NCBI GenBank assembly: GCA_900549025.1
Contig: URMZ01000045.1
Location: forward strand, 1 to 7,480
Direction of reading: 5' to 3'
Origin: an uncultured Collinsella sp.
GTDB taxonomy: Bacteria > Actinomycetota > Coriobacteriia > Coriobacteriales > Coriobacteriaceae
Length of the DNA stretch: 7,480 nucleotides
Below the pieces are notes generated by a model. The model was not told the DNA's origin and ran no database searches. It saw only the letters and a list, made by a program, of their open reading frames with translations. Both the position numbers and the translations under genes were made by a program. Positions 1-5,301 of this stretch are shown piece after piece; position 1 is the stretch's first letter; the number at the start of each line of letters is the position of its first letter.

Positions 1-4
1 CCTG

Positions 5-41
5 CGCAAGACGAAGGCCACATTAAGTGGCCTTCTTTGCG
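5..41. terminator. Terminator-like hairpin at window start
   Basis: GAAGGCCAC (13-21) pairs perfectly with GTGGCCTTC (27-35) around the loop ATTAA, and an outer CGCAA (5-9) pairs with TTGCG (37-41). A short TTT (36-38) follows the main stem. This fits an intrinsic terminator of a gene lying to the left of the window, but the T-run is short and the 3' arm belongs to a repeat that occurs again at 5021. It could therefore be part of a repeat element rather than a dedicated terminator. Confidence 0.5.
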
Positions 42-60
42 TGCGGAACTCGCGATAAAC
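23..60 (+). repeat. Dispersed repeat, copy A
   Basis: A 38-bp core here matches 5021-5058 at 34 of 38 positions, including an uninterrupted 16-base match, CGTGCGGAACTCGCGA. Both copies lie in non-coding DNA in the same orientation. In both, the core begins in the loop/3' arm of a hairpin and is followed by a GC-rich inverted repeat (here GG.CCCC and GGGG.CC around 69-91). Two copies so near each other suggest an extragenic repeat family; the family itself is not one I can name. Confidence 0.7.
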
Positions 61-320
61 CTTATATCCGGCCCCTCCGTCCGGGGACCTTTCTGTATCG
101 ATATAGCTTCTGGGCTGGTTTGGCGTCGACAACGTCCAGCAAGGTTAACAAGCCAGCGTCGAATTTCCGGCGTGCTTTAGCTGAAAGAAAAAGATGGCGT
201 GCGGAGCTTTGCTCCCGAGGGGGCATCTCTCATGCAAAAACTGTCGTGAGGTAAAGTCCGAGGTCAGTGGCGTTTTATACCGAGAAATCCAAAAAAAGTT
301 GAAAATCCATTACAAATTTG
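61..320. other. Non-coding stretch, no gene recognised
   Basis: A 75-codon open frame (27-254) starts inside the dispersed repeat, has no ribosome binding site and resembles no protein I know, so I do not call it. Small hairpins are visible, for example GGAGC-TTT-GCTCC near 201-213, itself nested between GATG (193-196) and CATC (223-226). The stretch from about 285 becomes A-rich and leads into the cstA promoter. It may hold the tail of the repeat element or an unrecognised RNA; nothing in it decides this. Confidence 0.45.
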
Positions 321-322
321 CG

Positions 323-351
323 TTGACTTTAGGTAACTAAAGTTTCATACT
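323..351 (+). promoter_or_regulatory. Sigma70-type promoter for the cstA leader
   Basis: TTGACT (323-328) as -35 and CATACT (346-351) as -10, with a 17-bp spacer, preceded by an A-rich stretch (285-320) that could act as an UP-like element. Transcription would start near 358, giving a leader of about 235 nt before cstA. No other promoter fits between the leader terminator (ending 557) and the cstA start, so cstA probably depends on this one. Confidence 0.7.
327..342. promoter_or_regulatory. Palindrome in promoter spacer, candidate operator
   Basis: CTTTAG-GTAA-CTAAAG is a perfect 6+6 inverted repeat that overlaps the end of the -35 box and fills the spacer to just before the -10. A protein bound here would block RNA polymerase. 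The TTAGG half-site vaguely recalls DtxR/IdeR-type metal-regulator boxes, but the match is too short to name a regulator. Confidence 0.45.
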
Positions 352-422
352 CCTTTTCAACCACTGGGGGATGTGAACACGCACGGATCGTTCGCATCAT
401 GATTGAAGAGGATTTCTTAGAC

Positions 423-467
423 ATGTTCACGCATCAGCTAAACATTATCAGCGTAGTAATTATCTGA
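423..467 (+). CDS. Putative Ile/Val-rich leader peptide of cstA
   Basis: A 14-residue reading frame, MFTHQLNIISVVII, ends with TGA at 465-467. Seven of its last nine residues are Leu, Ile or Val, and CTA and GTA GTA are codons little used in the GC-rich genes nearby. A weak Shine-Dalgarno (GAAGAGG, 405-411) lies 11 nt ahead of the ATG. An in-frame ATG at 399 would give 22 residues but has no ribosome binding site. The stop codon sits inside the 3' arm of the 431-437/464-470 hairpin, and a strong terminator follows about 50 nt later. This matches the design of ilv/leu leader peptides, where stalling at Ile/Val codons controls RNA folding. It is inferred, not proven; a chance ORF of this size is possible. 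Confidence 0.45.
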   Translation: MFTHQLNIISVVII

Positions 468-518
468 TGCGGGTTAGCACATACAGCTAGCCCGTACGAT
501 AACGGGCGGCTGATGAAG

Positions 519-557
519 ATGAGGGCCGTCGAGCGCAACCGACGGCCCTCATTTTTT
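519..557 (+). terminator. Strong intrinsic terminator inside cstA leader
   Basis: A perfect 13-bp stem is formed by ATGAGGGCCGTCG (519-531) and CGACGGCCCTCAT (540-552) with the 8-nt loop AGCGCAAC. A run of six T (552-557) follows at once. It lies between the promoter at 323-351 and the cstA ribosome binding site, so by default it would stop transcription before cstA. It could also be the 3' end of a separate ~200-nt RNA. Confidence 0.85.
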
Positions 558-577
558 ATGTCTAGGAAGTTCTTTTT

Positions 578-585
578 AGAGGAGG
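578..585 (+). promoter_or_regulatory. Ribosome binding site of cstA
   Basis: AGAGGAGG is a near-perfect Shine-Dalgarno, 7 nt before the ATG at 593. An ATG directly followed by TAA (588-593) lies in between and shares its last A with the cstA start codon (ATGTAATGA); such a minimal start-stop could compete for or re-feed initiation. Confidence 0.85.
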
Positions 586-592
586 AAATGTA

Positions 593-2482
593 ATGAACGG
601 AGTTTTGCTCATGGTTGTGGCCGCGGCGGTGCTCGCCTGCGGCTATCTGGGCTACGGCCGCTGGCTGGCCAACAAGTGGGGCGTTGACAAAGAGGCCCTC
701 ACGCCGGCCAAGCGCATGAAGGACGGCAACAGCTTCTCGCCCGTCTCCGCCTTCACCGCGTTCTCGCACCAGTTCAGCTCGATCTGCGGTGCTGGTCCTG
801 TTACGGGTACGATCGTCGCCATGGCCTTTGGCTGGCTGCCCGTCGTGCTCTGGGTCCTCGTCGGCGGCATCTTCTTTGGTGCAGTCCACGACTTTGGTGC
901 TCTGTACGCTTCGATGAAGAACAACGGCAAGTCGCTCGCTCAGCTCATCGAGAAGTACATCGGCAAGACCGGCCGTCGCCTGTTCCTGCTGTTCTGCTGG
1001 CTGTTCTGCATCATCGTCATCGCCGCCTTCACCGACATGGTCTGCAAGACGTTCATGTTCACCCCGGCCGTTGACGCTTCTGGTGCTGCTACCGGTGCCA
1101 TCGACTTCACCAAGTCCTATGCCGCCGGCTGCGCTGGTACCATCTCCATCCTGTTCACCTTCGTCGCTATCGCCTTTGGTTGGGCCCAGAAGAAGTTCAA
1201 CCTCACCGGCGCTGCCGAGTTCGTCACCGGCGTGGTCCTCATGGTTCTCATGTTCGCCGTCGGTATGCAGTTCCCGGTCTACCTGGATAAGTTCCAGTGG
1301 TTCGCCGTCGTCATGGTCTACCTGGTCTTCGCTGGCGCCATGCCCATCCAGATGCTCAAGACCCCGCGCGATTACCTCACTTCCATCATGATGATCGTCA
1401 TGATCGTCTGCGCTGTCCTCGGCATCGTCGTCCTGGGTGTCAACGGTCAGGCCACTATCACCGCTCCGGTCTTCACCGGCTTCTCCACTGCCTCCGGCAT
1501 GATGTTCCCGGTCCTGTTCGTCTCCGTCGCTTGCGGTGCTCTCTCCGGTTTCCACAGCCTCGTTTCTTCCGGCACCTCTTCTAAGCAGGTCGAGAAGGAG
1601 CAGGACGCCGTCAAGGTCGGTTACGGCGCCATGATCGTCGAGTCCTTCGTCGGCATCCTTGCCATCATCGTCGCCGGCATCATGTTCTCCGATATGAACA
1701 CCGCCGGTACTGGCGCCCTCAACGCCGGTGTCGCTTCCACCCCGTTCCAGATCTTCGCCGCTGGCATCTCCCGCGGTATGCAGGCCTTCGGTGTTGACGG
1801 CACGCTCGCTACCGTCTTCATGACCATGAACGTCTCTGCTCTGGCCCTGACCTCGCTCGACGCCGTCGCCCGCATCGCCCGCACCTCGTTCTCCGAGTTC
1901 TTTGCCCAGACCAACGACGCCCTGGCCATCGAGTCCAAGGCCGGCTACATGAAGGTCCTCGGCAACCCCTGGTTCGCCACGGTCGTCACCCTGCTTCCTG
2001 GTCTCGCCCTCGCTTTTGGTGGCTATGCCAACATCTGGCCGCTCTTTGGCGCTTCCAACCAGCTGCTCGGCGGCATGACCATGATCACCCTCGCCGTGTT
2101 CTGCAAGTGCACCGGCCGCAAGGGCTGGATGCTCTACGTGCCCGTCGCCTTCCTGCTCTGCTGCACCTTCACCTCGCTGGTCCAGAGCGCCATGGGCTGC
2201 ATGGCCGCTGTCCAGGCTTACGGCTTCTTCGGCACCATCCCGGCTACCGCCACCACGGCCGCCGTTTCCGTCGCCGCCACCAAGGGCCTGCAGCTCGTCT
2301 TTGCCGTCCTGCTGATGGTTCTGGGCCTCATCGTTGCCGTTAACTGCCTCAAGGAGTTCTTCGGCAAGGAGGCTGGCTCCATGCCTGATGAGGAGCCCGA
2401 GTGGTCCGATATGGGCAAGGCCGAGTACGGTCGCGCCGCTGCCGCTGAGGCTCCTGCCGACGCCGAGGCTGCCAAGGCCTAG
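593..2482 (+). CDS. cstA: CstA/BtsT-family carbon starvation transporter
   Basis: The 629-residue protein is an integral membrane transporter of the CstA family; characterised members take up peptides (CstA) or pyruvate (BtsT, CstA) under nutrient limitation. Family hallmarks near the N-terminus include the Tyr-Gly-Arg-Trp-Leu after the first membrane helix (residues 21-25), the motif FSSICGAGPVTG (61-72), WLPVVLWVLVGGIF and the GAVHDF segment (96-101). The rest is a long series of hydrophobic helices, with the conserved ASNQLLGG-type segment near residues 485-495. It is shorter than the E. coli proteins (about 700). The C-terminal ~40 residues are a charged Ala/Glu/Pro-rich cytosolic tail. 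The start is fixed by a strong ribosome binding site. It stands alone between two terminators; its leader suggests control by attenuation. The substrate cannot be read from sequence. Confidence 0.93.
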   Translation: MNGVLLMVVAAAVLACGYLGYGRWLANKWGVDKEALTPAKRMKDGNSFSPVSAFTAFSHQFSSICGAGPVTGTIVAMAFGWLPVVLWVLVGGIFFGAVHDFGALYASMKNNGKSLAQLIEKYIGKTGRRLFLLFCWLFCIIVIAAFTDMVCKTFMFTPAVDASGAATGAIDFTKSYAAGCAGTISILFTFVAIAFGWAQKKFNLTGAAEFVTGVVLMVLMFAVGMQFPVYLDKFQWFAVVMVYLVFAGAMPIQMLKTPRDYLTSIMMIVMIVCAVLGIVVLGVNGQATITAPVFTGFSTASGMMFPVLFVSVACGALSGFHSLVSSGTSSKQVEKEQDAVKVGYGAMIVESFVGILAIIVAGIMFSDMNTAGTGALNAGVASTPFQIFAAGISRGMQAFGVDGTLATVFMTMNVSALALTSLDAVARIARTSFSEFFAQTNDALAIESKAGYMKVLGNPWFATVVTLLPGLALAFGGYANIWPLFGASNQLLGGMTMITLAVFCKCTGRKGWMLYVPVAFLLCCTFTSLVQSAMGCMAAVQAYGFFGTIPATATTAAVSVAATKGLQLVFAVLLMVLGLIVAVNCLKEFFGKEAGSMPDEEPEWSDMGKAEYGRAAAAEAPADAEAAKA

Positions 2483-2521
2483 TCAGCTTGATGAGCTAAC
2501 CGTTCCATCCATATGACTCGG

Positions 2522-2560
2522 AAAGATCGGGTCCGCAACGACGCGGGCTCGGTCTTTTTT
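2522..2560 (+). terminator. Intrinsic terminator after cstA
   Basis: AAAGATCGGGTCCGC (2522-2536) pairs with GCGGGCTCGGTCTTT (2543-2557), a 15-bp RNA stem with three G-U wobbles, followed by T's up to 2560. It starts 39 nt after the cstA stop codon. Confidence 0.88.
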
Positions 2561-2563
2561 CAT

Positions 2564-2605
2564 GCAAAAGCGGGCGACGCCCGGGTGTTCTCGCAGATGT
2601 TTTGC
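2564..2605. repeat. Inverted repeat enclosing a GC hairpin
   Basis: GCAAAA (2564-2569) and TTTTGC (2600-2605) are inverted copies flanking CGGGC-GAC-GCCCG (2571-2583). On the - strand the inner hairpin is followed by CTTTTGC, so it could act as a weak terminator there, although no - strand gene lies upstream of it in that sense. Its 3' part overlaps the probable -35 of the next gene. Confidence 0.35.
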
Positions 2606-2653
2606 GTGGATAAGGGCGTGCGTTGTACCATATAAACGTATATGTGTACATAT
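2602..2653 (+). promoter_or_regulatory. Promoter and palindromic operator region of the TOPRIM gene
   Basis: A possible promoter is TTGCGT (2602-2607), 18 bp, TACCAT (2626-2631), which would start RNA near 2638. Two overlapping inverted repeats follow: CATATA-AACG-TATATG (2629-2644) and ATATGT-GT-ACATAT (2640-2653). They cover the -10 and start site and would suit a dimeric repressor, possibly the gene product itself if its N-terminal winged helix binds DNA. The promoter boxes are weak matches, the palindromes are exact. Confidence 0.45.
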
Positions 2654-2665
2654 GAAAGGGGCCCC

Positions 2666-4855
2666 GTGGCCAAGACGGTATATTCCGATAACCAAAAAAA
2701 TGTCGATGCCCTGGCTGAGCGTCTGAGCAGCCAGACGTCGCTTTCTGCCGAGCGCGCCAAGCTGGTTGCCTACGACCTGCTCTGCCGCAAGGCACTCAAA
2801 ATCAAGTCGAGCGCGCTGGCGCAGATTTTCCGCTCCGTCGATAAGGAATGCGACACCAAGGCGATGCGCGACGAACTCATCGCGGCAAAGATCGTTACCA
2901 AGATTGAGGGCAGCGGCATTAACGGCCGCCCTGCCTTTTACACCATTAATGCCGAGATTAACGATGCCCAGGAGCAGCTCGTCGAGGTTGCCGAAGAGGC
3001 CGTCGAGGACGTTGTGGAGGCGCCCGCTTCGGTGGAAACAGCTCCGCGCGAGCATGTCGATACCGACGAGCTGCTTGACGAGAGCGTCGTTCGCGCCTTT
3101 ACGGCCAAGGCTGGCCGCGGCGGTTTTGGCGGGGGCGGCAAGCGCGATGCTCAGCGCCGTGCCCAGCAGGAGCGCTTCCGTCGCGCCGTGGCTCAAAAGG
3201 ATGAGCTCGATACCGAGGCTGTTGAGACCGAGGTTGCTGCCGAGTCGCAGAAACCCGCGAAGGAGCAAAAGCCCGTGGAGGCCCAAGAGCCCAGACGTCG
3301 TCGCGGTGCTCACTTTAAGGCTGCGCAGCAGGATGTCGCGCATGAGGCTGAAGAGCCTTTCGAGGTTGCAGACGATGTTGAGGAGTCTGCCAAGAGGGCT
3401 TCGGGTTCGTGTCGTCCCGGTCGCGGTTTTGCGGGACGCGCGTATCCCGTAAAGCGTCAGGAGAAGGGCGAGCCGGCTTCGACTACTCAGGCCGATAAGG
3501 CCGAACAAACCGAGAAAACCGTTGAGCCGGTGGCTCGCGAGCAGCAACCTTCCGAGTCGCAGTCTGCGGCTGACACCGAGGTCAAAGCTCTACAGTCCGC
3601 TGATAAGCAGACAGGGGAGAGCGCTTCGAGCAAGCCCCGCCGCCGTCGTCACCGCGGCGGTCGTGGCTCAAATGCCGAGGCCGCGGCTGAGAAGGCAGTG
3701 ACGCAAAGCAAGGATGCGAAGGCTGAGACCCCGGGGGAGCAGCCCAAGCGCCAGCCGGCGAAGGGGGACAAGCCCGGGCGCTCACAAAAGGGTCCGTCCG
3801 CGCCAAAGCAAGAGCGCAAAGCTCAGGCGGATTCCAAGCACAAATCCCAGGCGCAGCCCAAACCGACTGCAAACGATGCGGCCGCCCAGCAGCCTGAGCC
3901 GCCCGCTCATGGCGAGGTTTCGGCGTTTGCTCTGGCCCGTGTCCTGGGCAGGCAGCTGCTCAAGGTCGTTCCCACGCCTACGGCGCTCTCCAAGATTAAG
4001 GAGCAGCAGACTCAAATTGTTAAGGTCGAGGGCAAGGACGGCAAAAAGGCTCCGCAGCGCACTCAGCATAACGAGATGTCCAACCGCAAGATTGCCGAGG
4101 AAATCGCTATCATCCAGGCTTGGATCGAGCAGAACCGAGGTGCCGATACGCCGGTTGCCTCGCGCCGCCAGCGTGCCTACCAGATCCTTAACGACGAGAA
4201 GGCTTTTGACGGCAAGCACGGTGAGCGCTTGATCAGGCGTATGACCGAAAAGGGCATCAGCATGCAGGCGATCAAGGTCGCCCCCAATCGCCCCGTGCAC
4301 TTTACGGGCTTCTTTACGCTGGGCGCCGACAAGCCGTTCATTATGGTCGAGAACCTGGACACCTACGACGAGATCGTCAAGCTGCTGCGTGGCCGCAAGC
4401 ACGCCAAGCTCTTTGGCATCAAGGTGGGCGGCGTGATTTTTGGCGGCGGATGCAAGGCGAGCGTCTCGCATGCCCTGGACGATTATCTGGCTGAGATTGG
4501 CTATCGCTTTAACTACGTCTACTACGTAGGCGATATCGATCGCGAGGGCGCGCGCATTGTCGAGCAGACTCGCAATGCCAATGTGGTTGAGATTCGCCTG
4601 CATGCCGGCATGTACCGCGCCATGCTCGCCGAGCATAAGCGTCGCGTGAAGGCCGGCGGCGAGTGCGAGCCCGCGGCTGCCAACCAGGGCGTGCCGCAGA
4701 ACCTGGCGGCGACGATCAAGGATCTGCCCATGGTTACGCGCGTGCAGTTCCGCAACGTGCTGCGCGAGGGCGGGCGCATTCCGCAGGAGATTCTGATGAC
4801 CGCAGACTATCGGGATGGCGACTCGGGAAGCTTCGACCGCATGCTGAACAATTAG
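2666..4855 (+). CDS. JetD-like TOPRIM protein with winged helix and disordered linker
   Basis: The 729-residue protein has three parts. Residues ~1-95 look like a winged helix (helical SSALAQIFRSV region, then a wing ending GSGINGRPAFYTI). Residues ~100-415 are low-complexity, rich in Glu, Ala, Lys, Gln and Pro, with Arg/Gly patches at 210-213 (RRRR) and 325-334 (RRRRHRGGRG), probably disordered and nucleic-acid binding. The C-terminal ~300 residues carry a TOPRIM-type signature: MVENL with Glu562, then a Gly-rich FGIKVGGVIFGGG segment, then VGDIDREG with Asp623 and Asp625. This order matches DUF2220/JetD and the Topo VI-A/Spo11 TOPRIM, where Glu and DxD bind metal for DNA cleavage. I prefer GTG 2666 because GAAAGGGG lies just before it; an in-frame ATG at 2642 would lie at the likely transcription start. 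Family by motif only; no JetA/B/C genes are seen. Confidence 0.7.
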   Translation: MAKTVYSDNQKNVDALAERLSSQTSLSAERAKLVAYDLLCRKALKIKSSALAQIFRSVDKECDTKAMRDELIAAKIVTKIEGSGINGRPAFYTINAEINDAQEQLVEVAEEAVEDVVEAPASVETAPREHVDTDELLDESVVRAFTAKAGRGGFGGGGKRDAQRRAQQERFRRAVAQKDELDTEAVETEVAAESQKPAKEQKPVEAQEPRRRRGAHFKAAQQDVAHEAEEPFEVADDVEESAKRASGSCRPGRGFAGRAYPVKRQEKGEPASTTQADKAEQTEKTVEPVAREQQPSESQSAADTEVKALQSADKQTGESASSKPRRRRHRGGRGSNAEAAAEKAVTQSKDAKAETPGEQPKRQPAKGDKPGRSQKGPSAPKQERKAQADSKHKSQAQPKPTANDAAAQQPEPPAHGEVSAFALARVLGRQLLKVVPTPTALSKIKEQQTQIVKVEGKDGKKAPQRTQHNEMSNRKIAEEIAIIQAWIEQNRGADTPVASRRQRAYQILNDEKAFDGKHGERLIRRMTEKGISMQAIKVAPNRPVHFTGFFTLGADKPFIMVENLDTYDEIVKLLRGRKHAKLFGIKVGGVIFGGGCKASVSHALDDYLAEIGYRFNYVYYVGDIDREGARIVEQTRNANVVEIRLHAGMYRAMLAEHKRRVKAGGECEPAAANQGVPQNLAATIKDLPMVTRVQFRNVLREGGRIPQEILMTADYRDGDSGSFDRMLNN

Positions 4856-4857
4856 CT

Positions 4858-4886
4858 CCGCCGTTCTACCGAACGGCGGTCTTCTT
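4858..4886 (+). terminator. Intrinsic terminator after the TOPRIM gene
   Basis: CCGCCGTTC (4858-4866), loop TACC, GAACGGCGG (4871-4879), then TCTTCTT. The stem is perfect and starts 2 nt after the stop codon. Confidence 0.85.
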
Positions 4887-5007
4887 GACGCTGCGAGGGG
4901 CCCTGGCACGGCAATCTGACGTTCAACTTCGGCGGCGCGACCAGAAGGTCAGCGCCGCCTTGTTTCACGTCACCTTGCCATACCAGGGCCCCTCTCGCTG
5001 TCACGTC
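4887..5007. mobile_element. 120-bp imperfect palindrome, MITE-like element
   Basis: The left arm (4887-4938) and right arm (4952-5007) are inverted copies matching at about 41 of 52 positions. Shared blocks in order are GACG, GCGAG, GGGCCCTGG, GGCAA, TGACGT and GGCGGCGC. The centre continues as GACC-AGAA-GGTC, so the whole unit can fold into one long hairpin. There is no coding capacity. Such a compact, non-coding, fully palindromic unit placed directly after a gene terminator resembles a MITE or a large REP-type element. I see no clear target-site duplication, and no transposase is nearby, so mobility is inferred. Confidence 0.55.
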
Positions 5008-5020
5008 CAAAACATCGAGG

Positions 5021-5058
5021 TTAAGTGGCCTCCTGTTCGTGCGGAACTCGCGACAAAC
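5021..5058 (+). repeat. Dispersed repeat, copy B
   Basis: Second copy of the 38-bp core at 23-60 (34/38 identical). The hairpin it belongs to is kept although the bases differ: here GAGG (5017-5020) with CCTC (5029-5032) and an outer AACA (5011-5014) with TGTT (5034-5037). A GC hairpin follows, CCCGG-TCCG-CCGGG (5065-5078), in the place where copy A also has a GC-rich inverted repeat. Confidence 0.7.
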
Positions 5059-5084
5059 TTAATGCCCGGTCCGCCGGGGCCACG

Positions 5085-5103
5085 CGCCATTTTGTAGATG
5101 GCG
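5085..5103. repeat. Small hairpin
   Basis: CGCCAT (5085-5090), loop TTTGTAG, ATGGCG (5098-5103). It closes the repeat-rich segment after copy B. It has no T-run directly behind it, so I do not call it a terminator. Confidence 0.4.
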
Positions 5104-5142
5104 GCTCGCTTTTCGGAACGGGGCTGATATTTTCTAGATGTA

Positions 5143-5214
5143 AGGCGCTCTTGGTCCTAATGGGCTTGGGGCGCCTGTCTTTTGAAGGCAGATTTTTCTC
5201 GTGTTGGACGAGAA
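5143..5214 (+). other. Three consecutive hairpins, possible structured RNA or terminator
   Basis: Hairpin 1: AGGCGC (5143-5148) with GCGCCT (5171-5176), extended inward with wobbles to a TAAT tetraloop (5158-5161). Hairpin 2: CTGTC (5175-5179), 7-nt loop TTTTGAA, GGCAG (5187-5191), followed by ATTTTT, which fits an intrinsic terminator. Hairpin 3: TTCTCGT (5196-5202), loop GTTGG, ACGAGAA (5208-5214), a perfect 7-bp stem. Hairpin 2 looks like an anticodon arm with UUG at positions 34-36. No gene lies close upstream on this strand to need a terminator. Confidence 0.4.
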
Positions 5215-5225
5215 GTTGTGTTGCC

Positions 5226-5256
5226 TTGCGGGTTCGAATCCCTCCGCTTGCCCACA
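5226..5256 (+). pseudogene. tRNA 3'-end-like fragment (T-arm) opposite tRNA-Gln
   Basis: GGGTTCGAATCCCTCCG (5230-5246) is identical, in inverted orientation, to the T-arm of the tRNA-Gln gene (5311-5327). Here the T stem has a C-T mismatch at the 50/64 pair, the would-be 3' end reads ACA rather than CCA, and no 7-bp acceptor partner is found upstream; only GGGC (5162-5165) could pair with GCCC (5250-5253). It looks like a decayed tRNA or a tRNA fragment left by recombination, not a working tRNA. Confidence 0.4.
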
Positions 5257-5260
5257 AGAA

Positions 5261-5292
5261 AGCGCCCTGGGCCGTTATGGGCTCAGGGCGCT
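5261..5292 (-). terminator. Terminator of tRNA-Gln (possibly bidirectional)
   Basis: Read on the - strand, AGCGCCCTGAGCCC (5279-5292) pairs with GGCCCAGGGCGCT (5261-5273) around a 5-nt loop and is followed by TTCTTGT. The 9-bp core is perfect. On the + strand the same stem is followed by CAATTTT, so it may stop transcription from both sides. Confidence 0.75.
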
Positions 5293-5301
5293 CAATTTTA
5301 A

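Larger units (their letters stand above)
358..557 (+). promoter_or_regulatory. Structured cstA leader with terminator (attenuator candidate)
   Basis: The leader shows many possible helices. GTGAACA (373-379) pairs with TGTTCAC (424-430). GCATCAG (431-437) pairs with CTGATGC (464-470), while the overlapping CATCAGC (432-438) can instead pair with GCTGATG (509-515). GGGTTAGC (471-478) pairs with GCTAGCCC (486-493) with one wobble, competing with GCCCGT (490-495) and ACGGGC (502-507). Mutually exclusive helices ahead of a strong terminator are the hallmark of transcription attenuation or a riboswitch. I see no T-box (AGGGUGG) signature and no riboswitch class I recognise. Confidence 0.6.

Noticed and set aside
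27..254. 75-codon open frame on the + strand
   Set aside because: It starts within a dispersed repeat hairpin, lacks a ribosome binding site, has an odd composition, and its first residues recur only because the repeat recurs at 5025.
230..275. GAGGTAAAGTCCGAGG, slightly like the RNase P RNA P4 segment (GAGGAAAGTCC)
   Set aside because: No matching 3' P4 partner or other RNase P core elements lie within the window, so the likeness is best treated as chance.
358..557. T-box or c-di-GMP (GEMM) riboswitch in the cstA leader
   Set aside because: The T-box consensus (AGGGUGGNACCGCG) is absent, and the CACGCA at 378-383 is not followed by the rest of the GEMM core.
434..1555. 373-codon open frame antisense to cstA
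   Set aside because: Asp/Glu/Gly/His-rich composition typical of the reverse of a GC-rich membrane gene; no ribosome binding site; cstA itself is certain.
2483..3547. 354-codon antisense frame over the TOPRIM gene N-terminal half
   Set aside because: Mirror of the repetitive charged linker; no domain, no start signal, and it would run through the cstA terminator region.
3782..4909. 375-codon antisense frame over the TOPRIM domain
   Set aside because: The opposite strand carries a clear TOPRIM motif set; the antisense translation has no recognisable motif and would begin inside the MITE-like element.
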